64,000 nt of DNA, taken from positions 13,687,501 through 13,751,500 of the forward strand of contig BSBM01000307.1 in assembly GCA_027924585.1 (NCBI GenBank). The letters run 5' to 3'. This document shows, piece by piece, positions 11,609 through 23,332 of the stretch (the stretch's first letter is position 1; each line of letters starts with the position of its first letter). The position numbers were made by a program, and so were the translations under genes. Source of the stretch: Larix kaempferi. Taxonomy: Eukaryota; Streptophyta; Pinopsida; Pinales; Pinaceae. The notes beneath the pieces are model-generated. The model was not told the origin of the DNA and searched no databases. It was given only the letters and a program-made list of their open reading frames with translations.

Positions 11609-14600
11609 TGTTGCCTTAGATTCTTTGAGATTCTGGAAGTTGGGAAAATTGATCCGTTGTTGATCTAAGAGCTTCACAGGAAGGGAATGAGGTCGGAGTG
11701 CAGTGCGGGATTGTTAAATCATAGGAGAGCACATGTTTGTGTTTTTGAAGAGGTGCGTCATTTCCACAGGCATTTTTGTTGTTTTTAATATCTGAATCAT
11801 TAACTATGAAGGGGTTTTAAGTTTTAAAATTGTTTAGAATTGAGTGAAATATATTGTAGGTACTCGTTTATGTAGCTATTGAATTATAAAAAATAAAAAT
11901 TGGATTTTATAATTGGAAAAAGTAGTATTTATTTTCTCATAAGAAAAAGACTATATTTTATTACAAGTATAAATGGTATAATAGACGTTTAAGTCTAGTA
12001 GTACATACAATAGTAAGCCAACCATGATCCTAATCTATACCAAGACTCCAACTTCAGTGGCAAACCAAAAATAAAAACAAGATATAACCATCCTCCAATA
12101 ATGTATAAGAACAAACCATCAGTCTTAAATATTCAATACATAGGAGTTAAAAATAGAGTATTTATCAATATTGGATGAAAATAAAGATATTTAAGTGAGA
12201 AAAGATCACTTAATCACTTCTTGCAAAATTGATAAATAAAATTTATTATACTCGCATACTAATATACTAAAACATTTATAAATTCTTTTATTATTTTTAT
12301 TTACAATTTGTTTTATTTTTTATAATTTTATTACATCGAGAGCTTGATAGTTCTGGGAGTAAAATAGATCTATGCTCGTATAATATACATTTCATTTTAT
12401 TTTTAACATATCATTATAATGTAGTTATAGAATGAGTTTTTTTTTAATTTATTATTTACATTAATATTACATAAAATTTAAAAAAATATATATCAAGCCT
12501 CGACCTCATAGTGAGAGTAAAAGACGAAGGCATGGAGACAAAGAAAAACGAAACAACACTATGTGACTTTTAAGACAAAAATAAGTTGGAATGGGACACT
12601 CCAAGATGGAGAAACACATAGGCCTGTAGTCAACAAAACCTCCATAAATCAGTACTGAACCTATTAGACTAAAATCTACTATGCCATGCATAGGGGCAAT
12701 GTAAAGTCAAAAAAATGTAGACTAAAATCTACTATAATATGCCATGCATAGGGGGAATGTAAAGTCAAAAAAATGTTGATATCATGTAAGACTATTAAGA
12801 CTATTATAGGCATTATATATTCAGAATTTGGAGAAAATACCAAACGGTTACACCACAGCCTCGCTCGCCATCATGGATGTAATATAATTAGATTTTTCCT
12901 ATGTAATTTTGTGTTTTGAAGTGTATTATTATTGGTTTAATGTAGAGTTGAAATTAATGTATTTAATTATTTTATATAATATTGTTATTGATATATTTAA
13001 TATAAAATATTTTAATATTGTAATTAATGTGGATATTGACATATTTTATTTATAATTAGTAATTGGGATATTTTATTTATGTAGATATTTTATTGTTTAT
13101 ATAAAATATTCAAAAATATATATCATAAATAAAATATTTTAATATCAACTTAATATATCATTAAATAAAATATTTTAATATCAATATTGATTTCACTGTA
13201 CATTGAGAAATAATTTGATGCATTAATTTTTAATGAGATTGTGCATTGATTTCTTTGATAGTACATTTCAAAATGAATTGATTCCATGGAGCATGTTAAA
13301 GGTGCGTGTGAGTTACATGTATATTGAAATCAAACAACATTTAATAAAGTGCAAAGAAAATGAACATGATTAAAATAGAATAGAATACAACCAAAAAGAT
13401 AATTTAATATGAATAGAATATTTATTTATTTTTAAAGCAAAATATATATGATGAGAACATGTTATCAAAGGGAATTATATAATGACAAATAAATTACTAA
13501 ATATAATTTTGATTTTATCAGAAGTTGTAGATGGAAGTAAACAACATAAATTCATCTTGACTATGGATCTATCATGAGATGAGAGGAATCAAAGTCATCC
13601 AGGTACAAACATTTTCTAAGATGTTGCATTGTAAAAGATATTTTCACCTTGAATAATTTGATCCCTCTTTGCCCATGATAAATTCGAAGTTAAGATGGAT
13701 ATTTATTTTGGTGATTTCCTTACATGTTGTCAAGCTCATGAATCTAAACATGGTATTTAAACAAGGTTGTCCCTGATCTCAAGGAAAATAACATAATTAT
13801 GGGGAATTCACTAGTGCAATTTGATGTAGCTCAAAGGGTGGAAAAATCCATTAAAAAATAGGAAATCATTTTTTTTTTGTGACCTATTGGTTGTTGGTGA
13901 AGACTTATATTTGATGGTGTTTGTAGCTGAGAATGTTGTTCATTTTGAGCATTATTTTATTGGATACAAATGTTGTTAGTGTTTCATTGACTTTTGATGA
14001 AGGGTGTAGTTCAACAAATTTGGAAAAGGTTACCATAGAACTAAATGTGGATTTCAACGTGCCTTCACCAAAAAAAAAGTAGGGTACATGTGGGAGGTGG
14101 TTGAATGCAAGTCCATGAATAAGTAGAAGGAGGCGATGTTATCTTTTTAGGTTATTAAGAAACAAATTTCACCTAGCTAGGAGAGTATGGTCTCCTAGTC
14201 CCTTGGTGATGCTTGATGGACATATGTATGGTTTGGTTTAAATAGATTCTGAACTTTGGATAGGGGCATAAAATAATGCACTTACCTAGTAGGTTTTTAT
14301 CCTATGTGGAATTACTTCGAGTGGATGCTTAAATTTGTATAGAGTGCTATAATAATACACTTACCTAGGAGGTTGTTATCATATGTGCCATGATGTCTAA
14401 TCCATCAAGTTCCCATAGTGGTGGATTCCATTGATTGATTTGGATAGGTACCTACCTAAAAGGATGACCACTAGTCACTTGTATGTTGACACATATCCCT
14501 AAGAGCATGGGACCATGTGATAGACACCTTGAAAGTTGGATACTTGACTTGATGATGCTTGGGTTGAGGAGCATACTTCATGGAGTTTAGTTGTGGACAT

Positions 14601-14720
14601 CAACACATATAATAAGGAAATTATTAGAGCAGGTAATTGCCTTGCCTGTGTGGCATATAACTAGCAGAGGATTACCTTAAATTAGGTCACTTGGAGAATG
14701 AACCACCATGTAAGAGGGAG
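11609..14720. other. AT-rich DNA upstream of SAMDC; leader, promoter and unidentified sequence
   Basis: The SAMDC promoter and leader must start here on the minus strand. I could not place a TATA box or splice sites, and I did not find the conserved small upstream ORF of plant SAMDC leaders in the first kilobase. Around 12960-13170 the sequence is nearly pure A/T with many palindromic tattttaatat-like words. Nothing else in the stretch is recognised. Confidence 0.45.
12664..12775. repeat. Two-copy tandem duplication, about 55 bp
   Basis: A segment reading tagactaaaatctactat...catgcatagggg...gtcaaaaaaatgt occurs twice in a row, with a small insertion in the second copy. It is probably a local slippage duplication. 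Confidence 0.7.
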
Positions 14721-15822
14721 TGTTGGGATAACACGTTGTTGAGTAGTGCATCATCTTGGAGGAGGGACATTAGGACCAAGCCCCAAGGGGCATCATGCTT
14801 GGAGGGTGCACCACCTTAGGCTTGTGTAAAACCTATATGAAAATTTTCGTCCTTGAATTCAGAGTGCTCAATGTGGAGTTACCTTTTTGAATTAGTTCTA
14901 GGGTTACTAGTGTGGACCTAGTTCATGTTATAGGTTAGTGTTCCTCACATATTCTATATAAATGGAGGAAACAACCTTTGTCATTACTCACTATTGAGCT
15001 ACTCATTAAATTATATCTTTGTTATTTTCTTGTATAAGTCTCGCAGGGGGGAATACCCCAAGGCTTTTGTGATGTAAACTCTAAAGAAAGAACATGGAGC
15101 ATTGGAGTAGTAGAGGAATCTTGGAGGTTGGTGTGATGCTTAGCTTGAAGAAGAATTTGACTAGATTATGTTGATGTATTCTTGATATTTCTTTGTAACA
15201 TTGGCTAGATTTCTTGGTGCTTGTGTGTTCTAGAAGAGAATAAGGAATAAGGTTTGTGGGATACAAACCTCAATATGGACAAGAACCATTGTGGAAGGTA
15301 GATCATTGAATATTTTTAGTGAAGGTGTCTTGAGTATTTGTACTAGCATTGATGCAAGGGAGAAAGGAAGTAGGGTTTGTGATAGGAAAAACCTAGAGTA
15401 GAACTAAAGTGTTAGGGTTAAAGTTCTTATAAGAGAAGGACCTAGGGATTCTGGGAAAGAAACCCTATATGAGACTTGGAGTGCTTTGCTTATGGATGTT
15501 GAGTGAGGGAATCTTGGATAAAGATCAAAGTTGAACTTGTTAGTGTTGATGCTAGCTTGTGGTTGAGCCTTAGGAGTGGCTAGGAATGGCTACGTGTGAT
15601 GCATTGGTAGGACATTTTTTTTGCTATGGTTTTCTATTAATGGTGGATGCCTAAGAGAATAATAGCTTGCTTAATCTTGAAGGACTATCTTGTATCAACA
15701 TATCATAAGTTGTTGGTATCTACTTGTAACTTCATTCTTATGTATATAAAGGGAAAATCCAAAATTAATGCACTTTTAAATATGTTTTCAAGGTGGTAGT
15801 GCAATTTCAAGTGCTAGTTATA
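14721..15822 (+). mobile_element. Possible 3' LTR of an unidentified retrotransposon
   Basis: TGTTGGGATAACACG at 14721 directly follows a purine run (taagagggag, 14711-14720), the order of polypurine tract and LTR start. A TATA-like tatataaat at 14955-14963 lies 235 bases in. The right end is a guess. No coding motifs of the element survive upstream that I can read, so this remains a weak call. Confidence 0.35.
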
Positions 15823-16102
15823 CATCTTTATTTCACATAGTTTAGTAAGCAAATTTTGTTGAGTGATTTGAGAAGTAAATAGAAACTAGGAGGATGGATT
15901 TGTGGACAAAACAAATATATTTTTTATAAGTTATCTTTAGATCTATTATATGTTGGGGATTATGCATTTAATGATGGAAACATTGTTCCCTTGAAGCACA
16001 TTTTTTGGTGTTTAATTTCATGGGTTTCCTTTGTATTTGGTTATACAATTAAAATTTATGGTGTTGTAGTTTATAATCCAAATTCAACCCTAATGCTGAA
16101 AT
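15823..16102. other. No recognised feature
   Basis: Short AT-rich stretch between two LTR-like segments; nothing is recognised in it. Confidence 0.4.
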
Positions 16103-16165
16103 TGTTATTTACCTTAGATGTTAAAATGTTACCGCATGCAAGATATCCACAGGAGCTTCACTCAA
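16103..16165 (-). mobile_element. LTR fragment, left piece of an interrupted LTR
   Basis: Starting at tgttatttaccttagatg it resembles the start of the LTR at 28055: tgttatttac, ttagat, aaaatgttacc and agatatcca are shared. Similarity stops near 16160 and seems to resume at about 17165. Confidence 0.5.
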
Positions 16166-17164
16166 TAAACCGCTATCATTGCACGTTCATTCGTGGCATA
16201 TGAAACAATACCTCTAATTTCACTAAATATTGGAAAATACCTTTCAATATCGTTTTTTTAACCCCCTCCCAATATGCCTTCCCAATTTTAAAAAAAAAGC
16301 TATTTTCAATAGATATTGTATGTATCAATTTTTTGATTAACATTTTTTATACCCCTTTATATTTCTACCTAGTATATTGATATGATACCCCTCTTATGAC
16401 CCCACATGCATTCTACAATGCACCTTTGTGTCTTTCGATGTATATTGTGGATGCACATTACTTCACCCACAATGCAATTACTCAACCACACATCATTATG
16501 ATTTGAAACATTTAATGGTCTAATGAAGAGATAGGATATCACTTCTTATATGTCACTAGAGCCACTGCACATAGTATAACATTTAGATTGCATGTTGCAA
16601 TTCCCCAATCATTAACTAAGCTTATTGTGGGCTAGGTATCCAAGCCCCCAAGGCCTGTAACAAGCTCTAGGAGGCTGACTAAACCTCCCAAGGCCTGTAA
16701 TAGGCATGAGTGGTTGGGTATTCAAGCTCCCAAGGCCTATCGAGGGCCTATAATAGACCCTGGAGGCTTAGAGCCTCCCAAGGCTATTGGTAACAACTGG
16801 CTGAGTGATATTGGTAACAATTAGCTGTCAATGACCACTGTCTCTCGACTATGATTGATTGGAAACCCACTTTGCCACGAAACCCCTTGCCTCAAGCATG
16901 CCTCAAGACGTGATTTCACTACGTATTGGTAAGCCCGAACCTTGCCTCAACCTGATTTCTCATCTGACCATGATCCTGCCATCTCCATTTGGCGGATATT
17001 TGTCAGCTCACCCATATAAAAAATACCCCAATGTATTTTTGTATTGTTACATTAAATTAAAAAACCCTTTGCCCCTTAATATATAAGCAATATAATTTTT
17101 AGGTTTTCATGAATATTTAATACCGCAATATGAATGAACATGATATTATATTTCCTTCCAGTGA
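16166..17164. other. About 1 kb of sequence absent from the related LTR at 28055
   Basis: This lies between two pieces that are adjacent in the LTR at 28055-28484, so it may be an insertion into the left LTR copy. A 75-residue open frame at 16859-17086 has no recognisable motif. Within it, 16635-16800 is a degenerate repeat (listed separately). Confidence 0.4.
16635..16800. repeat. Degenerate short repeat around a cccaaggcct motif
   Basis: The motif cccaaggcct or a close variant recurs about four to five times with spacings of roughly 45-60 bases (for example near 16649, 16688, 16730 and 16777), alternating with taatag and ggaggct words. It looks like a decayed minisatellite. Confidence 0.55.
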
Positions 17165-17560
17165 AGCCCCCGTGAATATATCAAAGAATAATATAGAAAT
17201 GATCCACACTTTATTAATATCCACTCCTTGAGGTAGGGAAACACCTTACAATTGATCCATTGATTGAAGGAATCTACTCTTGTTCACTTTCCTCTTTGAG
17301 GGGGAAACCTCTTATGAGATAAGTACCAAATACAATATACTCCACATGTTATTCATGAGGAATCCCATCATTATTTATAGATCACAAGACAAATCTAATT
17401 GAAACAACCTCATTACTACCTAGTGGACCTTCTTTAATAAGGCCCCATTACATTTATTCATTAATAACTATCATATTGGGAATTATTTAATAAAACCAAC
17501 ATAGTGAACCTAGTCCACCTTACATTTAATGGCCTCCAATATTTTACTCTAATGTGTCCT
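17165..17560 (-). mobile_element. LTR fragment, main piece, paralogous to 28100-28460
   Basis: Long collinear similarity to the LTR at 28055-28484, including gaaacaccttacaattgatc, acctcctatgagataa-like words, ccattacatttattcatt and agtccaccttacatttaatg. It presumably forms, with 16103-16165, the left LTR of the same family. The orientation follows the PBS next to the 28055 copy. Confidence 0.7.
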
Positions 17561-17878
17561 TTGGTTCCCTATTACTGTTAAGATTCAATATGCTAAGATA
17601 GAAAATATCAGTATTACATTCCATTTCACAACAATAGCATATACAGGATCACTGAAAGAACAACAAGCACAGCATAAACACAAGAGACACAGATTTATCC
17701 TGTGAAACCCTCATGGGGTAGAAAACCCAGCAAAGCTTCCTCAATATAGATTACCAACAAATACAAATATGTAATCCCCAAACATGAGATCCTTCTCCTC
17801 CATAGTAGATATCTCTCTCTCTCCTATGCGCCAATCACAAGTGAGTGAATGTGTGTTAAATGAGGAACACACCTCCTC

Positions 17879-17886
17879 TATTTATA
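17879..17886 (-). promoter_or_regulatory. TATA box in the diverged copia LTR
   Basis: Plus strand tatttata, giving TATAAATA on the minus strand, in the same context (cctcctc before it) as in the young copia LTRs at 56540 and 63791. Confidence 0.55.
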
Positions 17887-18317
17887 CACAACTTCAACTT
17901 GACTTTTACACTAACTAGGTTGGCCCCAACTTAACCACTTAACATAATGTTGACTGGGCCAACCCCACTAGGGTGGTCTAATAACACTTTAACCCACATG
18001 ACTCATACAGGGCCGACCCCAATAGGAAAGTCTAATAACCCAAGTTACCACATTCTCCACGGAGGAATAAAACATCTCCGTATATATAATAAGGTCTCCA
18101 CGGAGGAATGAAACATCTCTGGAATAATAAAGTGAAAATATAATATTCTTAGAAGTTACAATATCTCAACAATTACACCCCTAGAGAGTATCATAAAACA
18201 TCACCCCCCTTAGAAAATAATTTCCCTCAATGCTTGATGTGAGGAGGCACAACCATAAACTACGGTCTCATTGACAAGTGTTCGCCTCAATCATAAATTA
18301 GGCCAAGGAACTAGTGT

Positions 18318-18475
18318 CCCATGTACATGTGTTATCTATAATGTTAAAGTAGTCCAATAAGATCCACCTTAAGCCTCAGTCCCATGCACAAGTGCTAACT
18401 TTGATATTGAAGTAGCCAATGTCCCACATGTAAGGACTAATTGCAATGTTGAAGTAGTCCGAGGGACTCATTCAT
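18318..18475. repeat. Degenerate tandem repeat inside the diverged copia LTR
   Basis: About three copies of a unit containing gtcccat/gtcccac, acaagtg-like words, and aatgttgaagtagtcc or a variant. It occupies the position where the young copia LTR has its own, unrelated tandem repeats. Confidence 0.55.
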
Positions 18476-18590
18476 AAACGTAGGTCCAATGTTCTTGTGC
18501 TCAAGATGACACCTAAGCTCCATGAATTACTAAATTTCATGTTTTAAATTCCCACCATGTTCAGGTGGATTCAAATAAGTATAATCATCA

Positions 18591-19660
18591 AAAGAAAACA
18601 AATCCCCCATTTAGAAATAAAGTTATGGATCTAAAAGGAAAGTTACTACTGTAGAAGAAGTATACTAGAAATTGGTAGGAACCAGATGTTGTTGTATTTC
18701 CTCTACAAGGTTCTCATGGTATGGTGGAGAAGTCGAGTCATCGGAAAGAAGATATAAGTATTTATCTCCCCCAAAATTACAATTTCCCATATACCAATTT
18801 TCATAATCATATATATTCTAAATCAAAGCATGCATATGATTCTTGGTTATACTCTTAAATGATGAAGGAATATGTGGTATTAATAGTATATTCCTCCTCA
18901 AATTTATCAATTGTTTTCTTAATAGATTTCAAATTTCCACACACAACTTGTAAAGATTTTGTCACCCATATTCGTTCCTCCCATGGGATGTCCTACCACC
19001 TTTCCATTCTTTAGATCCAGTTTGAGGGTGAAATTTAGGCATGGATATCACCTACTGGATATTGGATGGAAATATATCATATAAATGTCAAAACAAATCC
19101 CTTGAAATGATCTTTCCAATGGCATTGATAGGGTTGGAATAGGATCACCCTATCAAAACTTATGTCCTCTACAAGACCGAGAGTTGTCACGGAAATCCCT
19201 AAAAAATAATATACTTCAAATTGCAATATTTCCTTCATCCAAACTCTTATTTGAGCATTCTTTTGGAAACAAATATTTTTGCAAGGAGAATATTGTGGGG
19301 TCTGGTTTGGTTATGAATTTTTATTTTTTTTGTAAATAAGTAATATGCCCATTTTGTATCATGATTATTGATAAGAGGTCAACTTCTTTTCTGAAAACAT
19401 AATTCAAGGTAACAATGTCTTAACTTAGATGTAAAGAAAGACTCATTTCCCTAACCATAACCCTAATCTAGTCTACATCATAACATAATCAACTACGCAT
19501 CCCACTATCGTCACACATTCACATGTGTTGGCCATTGCATTTAAATTAAAGGAATTATTAAACAATAATTATTTCTTCTAAGCATCCATTTCTCTTTAAT
19601 TAATCAACTCTATTTATCCATGAGCTAGATTGCTCATAATTACAATTATTTTGTTTGTTT
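18591..19660. other. No recognised feature
   Basis: AT-rich sequence without a motif-bearing frame or clear repeat. Confidence 0.4.
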
Positions 19661-19664
19661 GGAA

Positions 19665-19845
19665 ATTAAATATACAACACATGAAATTCCTAAAATCACA
19701 TTAATGTGAATTAATATACAACATATGAAAATCCTAAAAACAAGTTGACATGAAAATATCCATCATATGATAATCCTGAACACAAATTGATATGAGTATA
19801 CAATGTATGATAATCCTAAACACAAGTTAATATGAATATAGCATT
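19665..19845. repeat. Degenerate tandem repeat, about 48 bp, four copies
   Basis: Units share the pattern atacaacatatgaaaatcct, then aaa/gaacaca, a gttgatatgaa-like word and an atat linker. The copies have diverged by substitutions. Confidence 0.65.
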
Positions 19846-20392
19846 ATTTATACTATAAGTCAACTTAAACAAACATCGGCATAATAATGTGATTTCTACC
19901 TATGCTCTTACTCTATTTAATACATTGCATGTTAACCAACACTTAAGCATTTGACTGCTAGTGGATCACTCATAGTCAACATAGGGTTGACTCAATCTAC
20001 ACTATCCAACCCAAGTTCATACAATATAATTAATTGGTTAACTCAGAGTTGCTCGATCGACGAAGATCTGAGCTTGACTCAACAACACATAAATAAATGG
20101 TTAATCGACTCGAATGTCAAAGATATTATGGATTTGCATGAGGTATATGGGAAGTGAACTCCACTTCCATAACCTCGTATTGTCCACCTTGATACCATAT
20201 GCATTCGCTTCCAACCTATAAATAAACAATGGAACACCACATGCATTGCATGGAACAGATCCATAGATCGTGTGCATGCTCTGCCATAAAATAAATGAAA
20301 TGACACACATGCAGACTTTCCATTTATCCTCAGGTGGATCGCATCCATATTAAACGGAATGCAAACATAAGGAATATATTATAGCTAGTTGG
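19846..20392. other. No gene recognised; possible decayed edge of the hairpin array
   Basis: The 68- to 89-residue open frames here have no known motif. The stretch at 20150-20380 contains words similar to the neighbouring array (gatcgtgtgcatgc, ggtggatcgcatcc) and may be a decayed extension of it. Confidence 0.35.
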
Positions 20393-21002
20393 CATCGATC
20401 TACAAAGGTCGATCACCATCGGTATTTGCACAGTATGCAAGTAAACGAACTGTGGTAAGCTGTCTAGTATCAAATGCAATCTGCCATCAATCCACAGATT
20501 GATCGTCATCCACCATCAAACGATATATATAGGTATTAGGAATTATGGCGTCGATCTTCAGAGATCGATCACCATCCGAGTCCAACAGTGAACATGTATG
20601 ATGAAATGTGATAAGTATTCCGGCATTGATCCATTGGGATTGATCGCCATCCACATCAACAATATGCATAAATAATGAACTCACACGCAAACATTCAGGT
20701 CATCGCTCTATAGAGATAGATCACCATCTATATTCATTCGTGATGCAAGTATAATAAATGCTACATAAATTCCAGCATCGATCAAATGAGATCGATCACC
20801 ATTTGATTTGATTGGTATGCAGTGGAAGGAAATTAATTCAAACAGTTTGGGCATCGATCTACAGAGATCAATCGCCTCCCACAGTTAAATGAAAAACAGT
20901 AAATGCAGTGTTACGATAGTCCGACATCGATCTACTGAGATCAATCGCCATCTATTCCAATAGGTATGCAGAGATAATGAAATAATACGAACGTTTTGGT
21001 AT
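20393..21002. repeat. Hairpin-core tandem array, left part (about 75-bp units)
   Basis: Eight units start near 20393, 20486, 20550, 20625, 20701, 20776, 20852 and 20925. Each carries a core close to ATCGATCTACAGAGATCGAT, an 8-base inverted repeat around a 4-base loop, followed by caccatc or gccatc and a variable spacer. Most spacings are 73-76 bases. The last unit is cut by the gypsy insertion at 21003. Confidence 0.85.
20998..21002. repeat. 5-bp target site duplication, left copy (GGTAT)
   Basis: GGTAT immediately precedes the left LTR and recurs at 25223-25227 immediately after the right LTR. Confidence 0.9.
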
Positions 21003-21387
21003 TGTGATGAACCTGCAATAATTAATTAATGCAAATACACGAGATATCAAAAATAATAGAACAGAATCACTTTTATATTGATCACGGGCCACTTCGAGGG
21101 GGAAACCTCCTTTGAGCAAGCTCAATGCAATTAACTTCACAGTGCCTTCAATGACCTCAACACACGCTTATATACTAAGGCTATGCCCAATACTATGAGT
21201 CAAAACCATGGGACATATAATACTACGGGACGACTTACAAAGCATATGCGTCCAATACTATGGGTCAATACTATGGGCTAATATAAACTATGGATCAACA
21301 AATACTACGGGACGACTTACAAAGCATATGCGTCCAACAACAATATACTAACATAGTAAAGAGAAGGGTTGACATGGGTTCCTAACA
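21003..21387 (-). mobile_element. 3' LTR (left) of the deleted gypsy element
   Basis: TGTGATGAACCTGC to CCTAACA, 385 bp. It is about 80 bp longer than the right LTR because an internal segment (acgggacgacttacaaagca and flanks) is duplicated in tandem at about 21225-21340. Confidence 0.92.
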
Positions 21388-21400
21388 TCCCCTCTCCCTT
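21388..21400 (-). promoter_or_regulatory. Polypurine tract
   Basis: Plus strand tcccctctccctt, giving AAGGGAGAGGGGA directly before the LTR on the minus strand; it would prime plus-strand DNA synthesis. Confidence 0.8.
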
Positions 21401-21590
21401 AGAAAAAGCTTTGTCCTCAAAGATTTGTTTAGAGAAATTGTTGCAAAATTTGAAGGAGTGGTTCCCCGGTAGCATCCTCGGGTTGCATTTCAGGCCACTG
21501 ATGCCTTTGGAGTGTCAAGGAGGATTGCTTGGAAGGATGTAAATGGAGAAGAACACTGTCAACTGCGTGGAAAATGCGCTCAAAACGGTG

Positions 21591-21812
21591 CTAATCGGCT
21601 TCTTGTTGCAGGCGAATTCTGGCCATGTGAAGATTGTCCTGCAGAATGAGAAGAATCTGATCGTAGTTTCGAAGAACCGAGTCAATTTCCTGAACTGGGG
21701 AGATGCTAAGGGTGTATGGAAGAAGAACTGGCAGTGTTTTTCCATAGACTGCTTCATATGGTGTCCTTTGAGATGTGGTATTGTACCACCAGAGAGCTGC
21801 TAGGAAATCCAT
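21591..21812 (-). pseudogene. Integrase C-terminal remnant
   Basis: Reads ALWWYNTTSQRTPYEAVYGK and later SVLRNYDQILLILQDNLHMARIR, the typical stretch after the integrase core in chromodomain-type gypsy elements. It is fused near 21800 to the short MDF lead-in that normally precedes the catalytic core, so the DDE residues are absent. A zinc-finger and linker remnant (GHSGF, GLLKPLPIPP) lies upstream at about 21830-22060 in broken frame. Confidence 0.8.
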
Positions 21813-22162
21813 AGAAATAGTTAGCCAAAGCTATGGAGGGATGGGCAACGGTTTGAGCAATCCTGAAAGGAGTGTTGTTTCACCCTTGTTGACTTGGAAA
21901 GTATCATCATCAGCCACCATCTGTTGAATTGTCATTTTTAGTCCCTACCAAAAGAAGTTACATTGTTCCCAGTCATACATTTTGCAGAACCCAGAGTGCC
22001 CTGTTGATGAAGAAGCATGGTGTTCATAGAAGAGAGAGCACTATTGAACATATTGCAACCAATTTGGAACAAGTAGAGAAAGAGCTGTAAGAGAAACTGG
22101 GTCATCAATTGTGCAAGAAGGAGCATCTTCCACCATATTGTCCTTACCCTTCTTGTAAGTGA

Positions 22163-23332
22163 TCACATAGGGATAACCCATTTCAGGTGTGTTGGGGAGG
22201 AGACCCATTGTTCCAGAAAATTTTCCAAACTCGGGAGATCAGTCTTGATGCAGAAATAATTCCCTAATAGGTATGGCTGCCACTTCTGTACTGCATGCAA
22301 AATAGCCATCATTTCCTGCTGAGAGGTAGATGTGGCTAAATTCTTACCGGAAAGGTCTCTTGAAGGTAGCAAGCGCATTGGTTCAGCAAAGATACCTGCA
22401 TATCTATCAAAGGAAGTAGCGGAGACTATTGATGGGTGCATATGAATGGAATTGAGCTGAGCGATGACACCATGTGAATTCTTCTTAAGGATTTTTTCCA
22501 GGCGATGTGAACTGATGATGCAGAGAGACCCTGGTTGTAAGCCCATAAATTTGTGTTGTGCCCCGTTGACTTTAAACTGCATCCAAAGTTCAGCAAAATC
22601 CCATAAGATGGGGCCAAGTGTGCGTAACCATTGAATGCCCAAAACCACATCGCATCTGCCTAAGGACAAGGCAAACATGTCAGAGCATAGGTTATAATAT
22701 TCCATAGAGATACGCACATTGTGACACTTCCCCTTGCAAGGTAAGGTGCCCCCATTGGCAACCATGACTTCAAAGTTGGAGCAAGGATGGACAAAACAAT
22801 TAGCCTGTTTGGCAATCCGAGGGTCAATGAAGTTATGAGTGCTACGAGAATCAATGAGTATGGTAAGAGGGAGCTTCTTGAAGTATCCCCTGACCTGCAT
22901 TGTTTGTGGGGTGGTGATGCCGGTTACAGCATGGAGAGAGATCTCGGGTGGGTCGTCCTGAGATGGGGTGTCAACAGGCGGGTGTTGAATGTTGACCTGA
23001 TCATCTACTGTATCTGTAGCTTCTTCACCAAGTTCTAAGGTAGGCAGAGAATCCACATCCAAGAGATAGAGCTTTTGTTGAACACATCTATGTCCCCGAG
23101 TGAATTTCTCATCACAATTATAGCAAAGCCCTTTTTCTCGGCGTGCCTGCATTTCTATTTCAGACAAATGCTTGATAGGAGTTGGTTGAGGAGAAGGCGT
23201 GATGGGAGGTCGTTGGGAACCCATATTTCTGAAGGGAACAAAGGTGGGTTTGGAGCGTTGTTGAGCTGCAATCTTATCTTCTACCAACTTAGCCAACCCT
23301 AGTGCTTCCATCATTGTGTTGGGACAGAACAT
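22163..23332 (-). pseudogene. Ty3-gypsy gag C-terminus, protease and RNase H fusion
   Basis: A 389-residue open frame. Residues 70-83 are a zinc knuckle (CYNCDEKFTRGHRC). Residues about 155-260 are a retropepsin-like domain with ILIDSRSTHNFID, where the usual DSG is DSR, and RCDVVLGIQWLRTLGPILWDF. Residues about 315-330 hold the start of reverse transcriptase (FAEPMRLLPSR), joined directly to RNase H (QQEMMAILHAVQKWQPYLLG, about 339-358). The polymerase core is therefore deleted in frame. The frame continues 5' into gag across one in-frame TAA (23333-23335). Intact relatives cut their own polyprotein with this protease; the altered active site suggests this one is inactive. Confidence 0.88.

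Larger units (their letters stand above)
17576..18590 (-). mobile_element. Diverged Ty1-copia LTR, same family as the element at 56300
   Basis: It begins TGTTAAG like the young copia LTRs and shares with them, in order: a ctgaaagaa block, aaaccctcatggggtagaaa, acaagtgagtgaatg, cacctcctctatttata, a gggccgacc block, ctaataaccc, and ggaggaatgaaacatctc. A TATA box (minus strand, 17879-17886) is conserved in place. No PBS lies at its left edge and no gag-pol follows, so it may be a solo or left LTR. The right end near 18590 is uncertain. Confidence 0.75.

Noticed and set aside
11609-11677. Extending SAMDC upstream to 11677
   Set aside because: The codon at 11677 is GTG. The first ATG in frame is at 11608.
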